Assembly: GCA_965221455.1 (NCBI GenBank)
Contig: OZ244890.1
Span: 186,001 to 250,000, forward strand
Reading direction: 5' to 3'
Source: SMWN01 sp965221455
Lineage (GTDB): Bacteria > Pseudomonadota > Gammaproteobacteria > Eutrophobiales > Eutrophobiaceae
Length of the DNA: 64,000 bases
Shown: positions 62,317 through 64,000 of the stretch, in pieces
Position numbering within the stretch: position 1 is the first letter of the stretch
Layout: the number at the start of each line of letters is the position of its first letter
The notes under the pieces: generated by a model
Seen by the model: only the letters and a program-made list of their open reading frames with translations
Database searches by the model: none
What the model was told of the DNA's origin: nothing
Position numbers and translations under genes: made by a program

Positions 62317-63150
62317 ATGACAACTACATTAAACAACCCGGCTTTATTAAAAAATATTCCTCTATTCAAGTCATTTAGCGATAGTGATCTGCTGAATATT
62401 ATTAATGCAACGGAAAATGGTATCGAGGAATATGGCTCGCGAGCGATCATTGTCCGCGAATCAGAAATTGGCAACGCTCTGTACGTCATCACAGAAGGCA
62501 CAGTGGAAGTTACCATACGTAGTGGCTCCTCTGATCGGCAAATAGCCATTGCGACGTTAAAACCGGGAGATTTCTTTGGTGAACAGTCTATTCTGGCCTG
62601 GGGTAGTGGTCGAAGAAACGCAAGCGTCAAGACAATCCATGGTGCCAAGGTTTTTCGTATTGATAAAAAATATGTACTCCTCAGTGTCAAACCTGACGAC
62701 ATCGATTCTGCAGACATCAGTGCTATCAATCCAAAATCCAGGCATGATAAAATCCGGAATTTAATCGCGAGTATGCGCCTGTTTCAAAGTCTTAATGAGC
62801 AGGAACTTGCAAGCATCGAAGACTGGACTGAAGTTATCACATTCGGACCTGGTGATTTCGTAGTCAAGAAATTTCAGAAGGGTGAACATCTGTATGTCGT
62901 CCTTCACGGTACCGCAGAGGTATTCACTCTCGGAGACAATGGTGAAATTATCGTTCTTGCCGAGCTCGGCACAGGAGAATTTTTCGGAGAACAGGCTCTC
63001 ATGCCTGACAGTAAAGGCAAACGTAATGCATTTGTCAGAGCAAATAAGGAAACAAAAGTGATAAGAATACCTAAGGAATATTTCAGATTAGTCTTGTCTC
63101 GTGATAAAAAAATTATGAATGAACTGAATGAAATTCAAAAAAATCGCTGA
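62317..63150 (+). CDS. Protein of two cyclic-nucleotide-binding domains
   Basis: The 277 residues consist of two cNMP-binding beta-barrels (about 12-130 and 145-270), each opening with LLKNIPLFKSFSDSDL- or LFQSLNEQEL-type helices. Each has a phosphate-binding cassette, FFGEQSILAWGSGRRNASV and FFGEQALMPDSKGKRNAFV. The glutamate is kept and an Arg-Asn-Ala stands where many cAMP binders have R-[ST]-A, so ligand preference is uncertain. There is no HTH, kinase or channel domain, so it probably signals through a partner protein. It follows the large oxidoreductase by 211 bases on the same strand. Confidence 0.85.
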   Translation: MTTTLNNPALLKNIPLFKSFSDSDLLNIINATENGIEEYGSRAIIVRESEIGNALYVITEGTVEVTIRSGSSDRQIAIATLKPGDFFGEQSILAWGSGRRNASVKTIHGAKVFRIDKKYVLLSVKPDDIDSADISAINPKSRHDKIRNLIASMRLFQSLNEQELASIEDWTEVITFGPGDFVVKKFQKGEHLYVVLHGTAEVFTLGDNGEIIVLAELGTGEFFGEQALMPDSKGKRNAFVRANKETKVIRIPKEYFRLVLSRDKKIMNELNEIQKNR

Positions 63151-63161
63151 TTCTTGACATT

Positions 63162-63190
63162 TGATTCTCCTCCTAAAATTGGGAGAATCA
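63162..63190 (+). terminator. Terminator-like hairpin after the cNMP-binding gene
   Basis: TGATTCTCC (63162-63170) pairs perfectly with GGAGAATCA (63182-63190) around an 11-base loop, 12 bases after the stop. Only two Ts follow directly, so it is a poor intrinsic terminator, but it may act as one or protect the 3' end. Confidence 0.45.
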
Positions 63191-63299
63191 TTAGTCCATA
63201 ATAGAACATTATCCTGCCAACACTTGTGTAATCACGTTTTTTGACTCACAGTTTTTCGAACAATCCGTTTTAACAATATAGCTCATTGACAATACTTCT

Positions 63300-64000
63300 G
63301 TGAAAGCACTACAAATTACCAGTCTGAAAAAAAACTATCAAAGTGGTTTTCAGGCCTTAAAAGGTATTAATCTTGAAGTTAATGAAGGAGATTTCTTTGC
63401 CCTGCTCGGACCGAATGGTGCAGGAAAATCCACCACTATTGGCATCATCACATCACTGGTTAAAAAAACTGCGGGCAAGGTAAATATTTTTGGTCTTGAT
63501 CTTGATTCCCATCCTATTGAAGCAAAATCATTAATCGGGGTCGTACCACAAGAAATCAATTTCTCACAGTTTGAGACCCCACTGGAAATTTTACTCAATC
63601 AAGGCGGGTTCTACGGCATAAATAAAAAGACTGCGTATGAGCGGGCTGAAAAATATTTACATAGCATGGATCTATGGGAAAAACAGAAAGATCCCTCGCG
63701 AACATTGTCAGGTGGTCTCAAACGTAGATTAATGATTGCGCGTGCACTTATCCATGAACCCAAATTACTGATACTTGACGAACCCACCGCTGGGGTTGAT
63801 GTCGAGTTGCGTCGTTCAATGTGGGACTTCCTGATTGATATCAATAGTCACGGAACAACCATCGTCTTGACCACACATTATCTGGAAGAAGCGGAAAACC
63901 TCTGCAAAAACGTCGCCATTATCGACAAAGGAAATATTGTTGAAAACACAAAAATAAAGACACTCTTATTGAAATTGGATACAGAAACATTTGTTTTTGA
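63300..64000 (+). CDS. yadG: ABC transporter ATP-binding protein, YadG-like (3' end beyond window)
   Basis: The frame opens at a GTG (63300) and stays open to the window end (about 233 codons), so the last part is missing. It contains Walker A LLGPNGAGKSTT, Q-loop VVPQEINFSQFETP, signature LSGGLKRRLMIARALIHEP, Walker B LLILDEPTAGVD and the H-loop TTHYLEEAE. The phrasing is very close to E. coli YadG (FETP.., AGVDVELRRSMW), which pairs with the permease YadH; a permease gene is expected just past the window. The cargo of this family is not established. No clear ribosome-binding site precedes the GTG. Confidence 0.92.
   Translation, partial: MKALQITSLKKNYQSGFQALKGINLEVNEGDFFALLGPNGAGKSTTIGIITSLVKKTAGKVNIFGLDLDSHPIEAKSLIGVVPQEINFSQFETPLEILLNQGGFYGINKKTAYERAEKYLHSMDLWEKQKDPSRTLSGGLKRRLMIARALIHEPKLLILDEPTAGVDVELRRSMWDFLIDINSHGTTIVLTTHYLEEAENLCKNVAIIDKGNIVENTKIKTLLLKLDTETFVF

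Overview
The window reads as a chromosomal segment of a gammaproteobacterium with C1 or glyoxylate metabolism, most like a methanotroph or methylotroph of the Methylococcales/Thiotrichales type. Two things support this. First, there is a complete minus-strand serine-cycle operon (sga, mcl, mtkA, mtkB, hydroxypyruvate reductase, ppc). Second, the housekeeping order leuB-asd-fimV-truA-trpF-trpB-trpA-accD-folC-dedD-cvpA-purF-(insert)-metZ is the order known from Pseudomonas-type gammaproteobacteria, with trpB and trpA added. The lineage is inferred from gene content only. I see no rRNA, tRNA or CRISPR array.

Layout. 0-1.1 kb: the end of an Slp-type outer-membrane lipoprotein gene and a FolK-like gene. 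1.1-9.3 kb: the serine-cycle operon, which cleaves malyl-CoA to glyoxylate and acetyl-CoA, transaminates glyoxylate, reduces hydroxypyruvate and carboxylates PEP. 9.5-10.8 kb: metZ. 10.8-22.0 kb: an insert between metZ and purF, bounded by two diverged direct copies of a degenerate transposable element. The left copy is itself interrupted by an internally deleted IS3-family element. The cargo is a single GC-rich 3196-codon gene for a secreted protein with about 19 Calx-beta-like repeats and two C-terminal dockerin/EF-hand-like repeats. 22-38 kb: the purF-to-leuB housekeeping block, including a repeat-rich FimV and a separate 128-residue FimV N-domain protein.

38-45.7 kb: an EamA transporter, dapD and a yffB-like gene, phbB, a divergent katA/oxyR pair sharing a palindromic control region, a small secreted protein, rppH and a HAD phosphatase. 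45.7-50.4 kb is AT-rich and accessory. It starts with a translationally overlapping nucleotidyltransferase/2H-phosphoesterase pair. Next comes a 2.6 kb decayed integrative element at the 3' end of guaA: a 14-bp direct repeat of the guaA terminus, a truncated tyrosine integrase, a 48-residue HTH protein, a membrane protein and an FkbM methyltransferase. 50.3-58 kb: guaA-guaB, divergent xseA, two small membrane proteins, and ybeD-lipB-lipA. 58-64 kb: a 1241-residue oxidoreductase that looks like a GltD/NfnB plus PyrK/NfnA fusion, a tandem cyclic-nucleotide-binding protein, and a YadG-like ABC ATPase running off the window.

The candidates for undescribed biology are the giant surface protein on its transposon-bounded island with a heptanucleotide tract near its 5' end, the nucleotidyltransferase/2H pair, the guaA-borne mini-element, and the NfnAB-like fusion with its large unassigned N-terminal domain.
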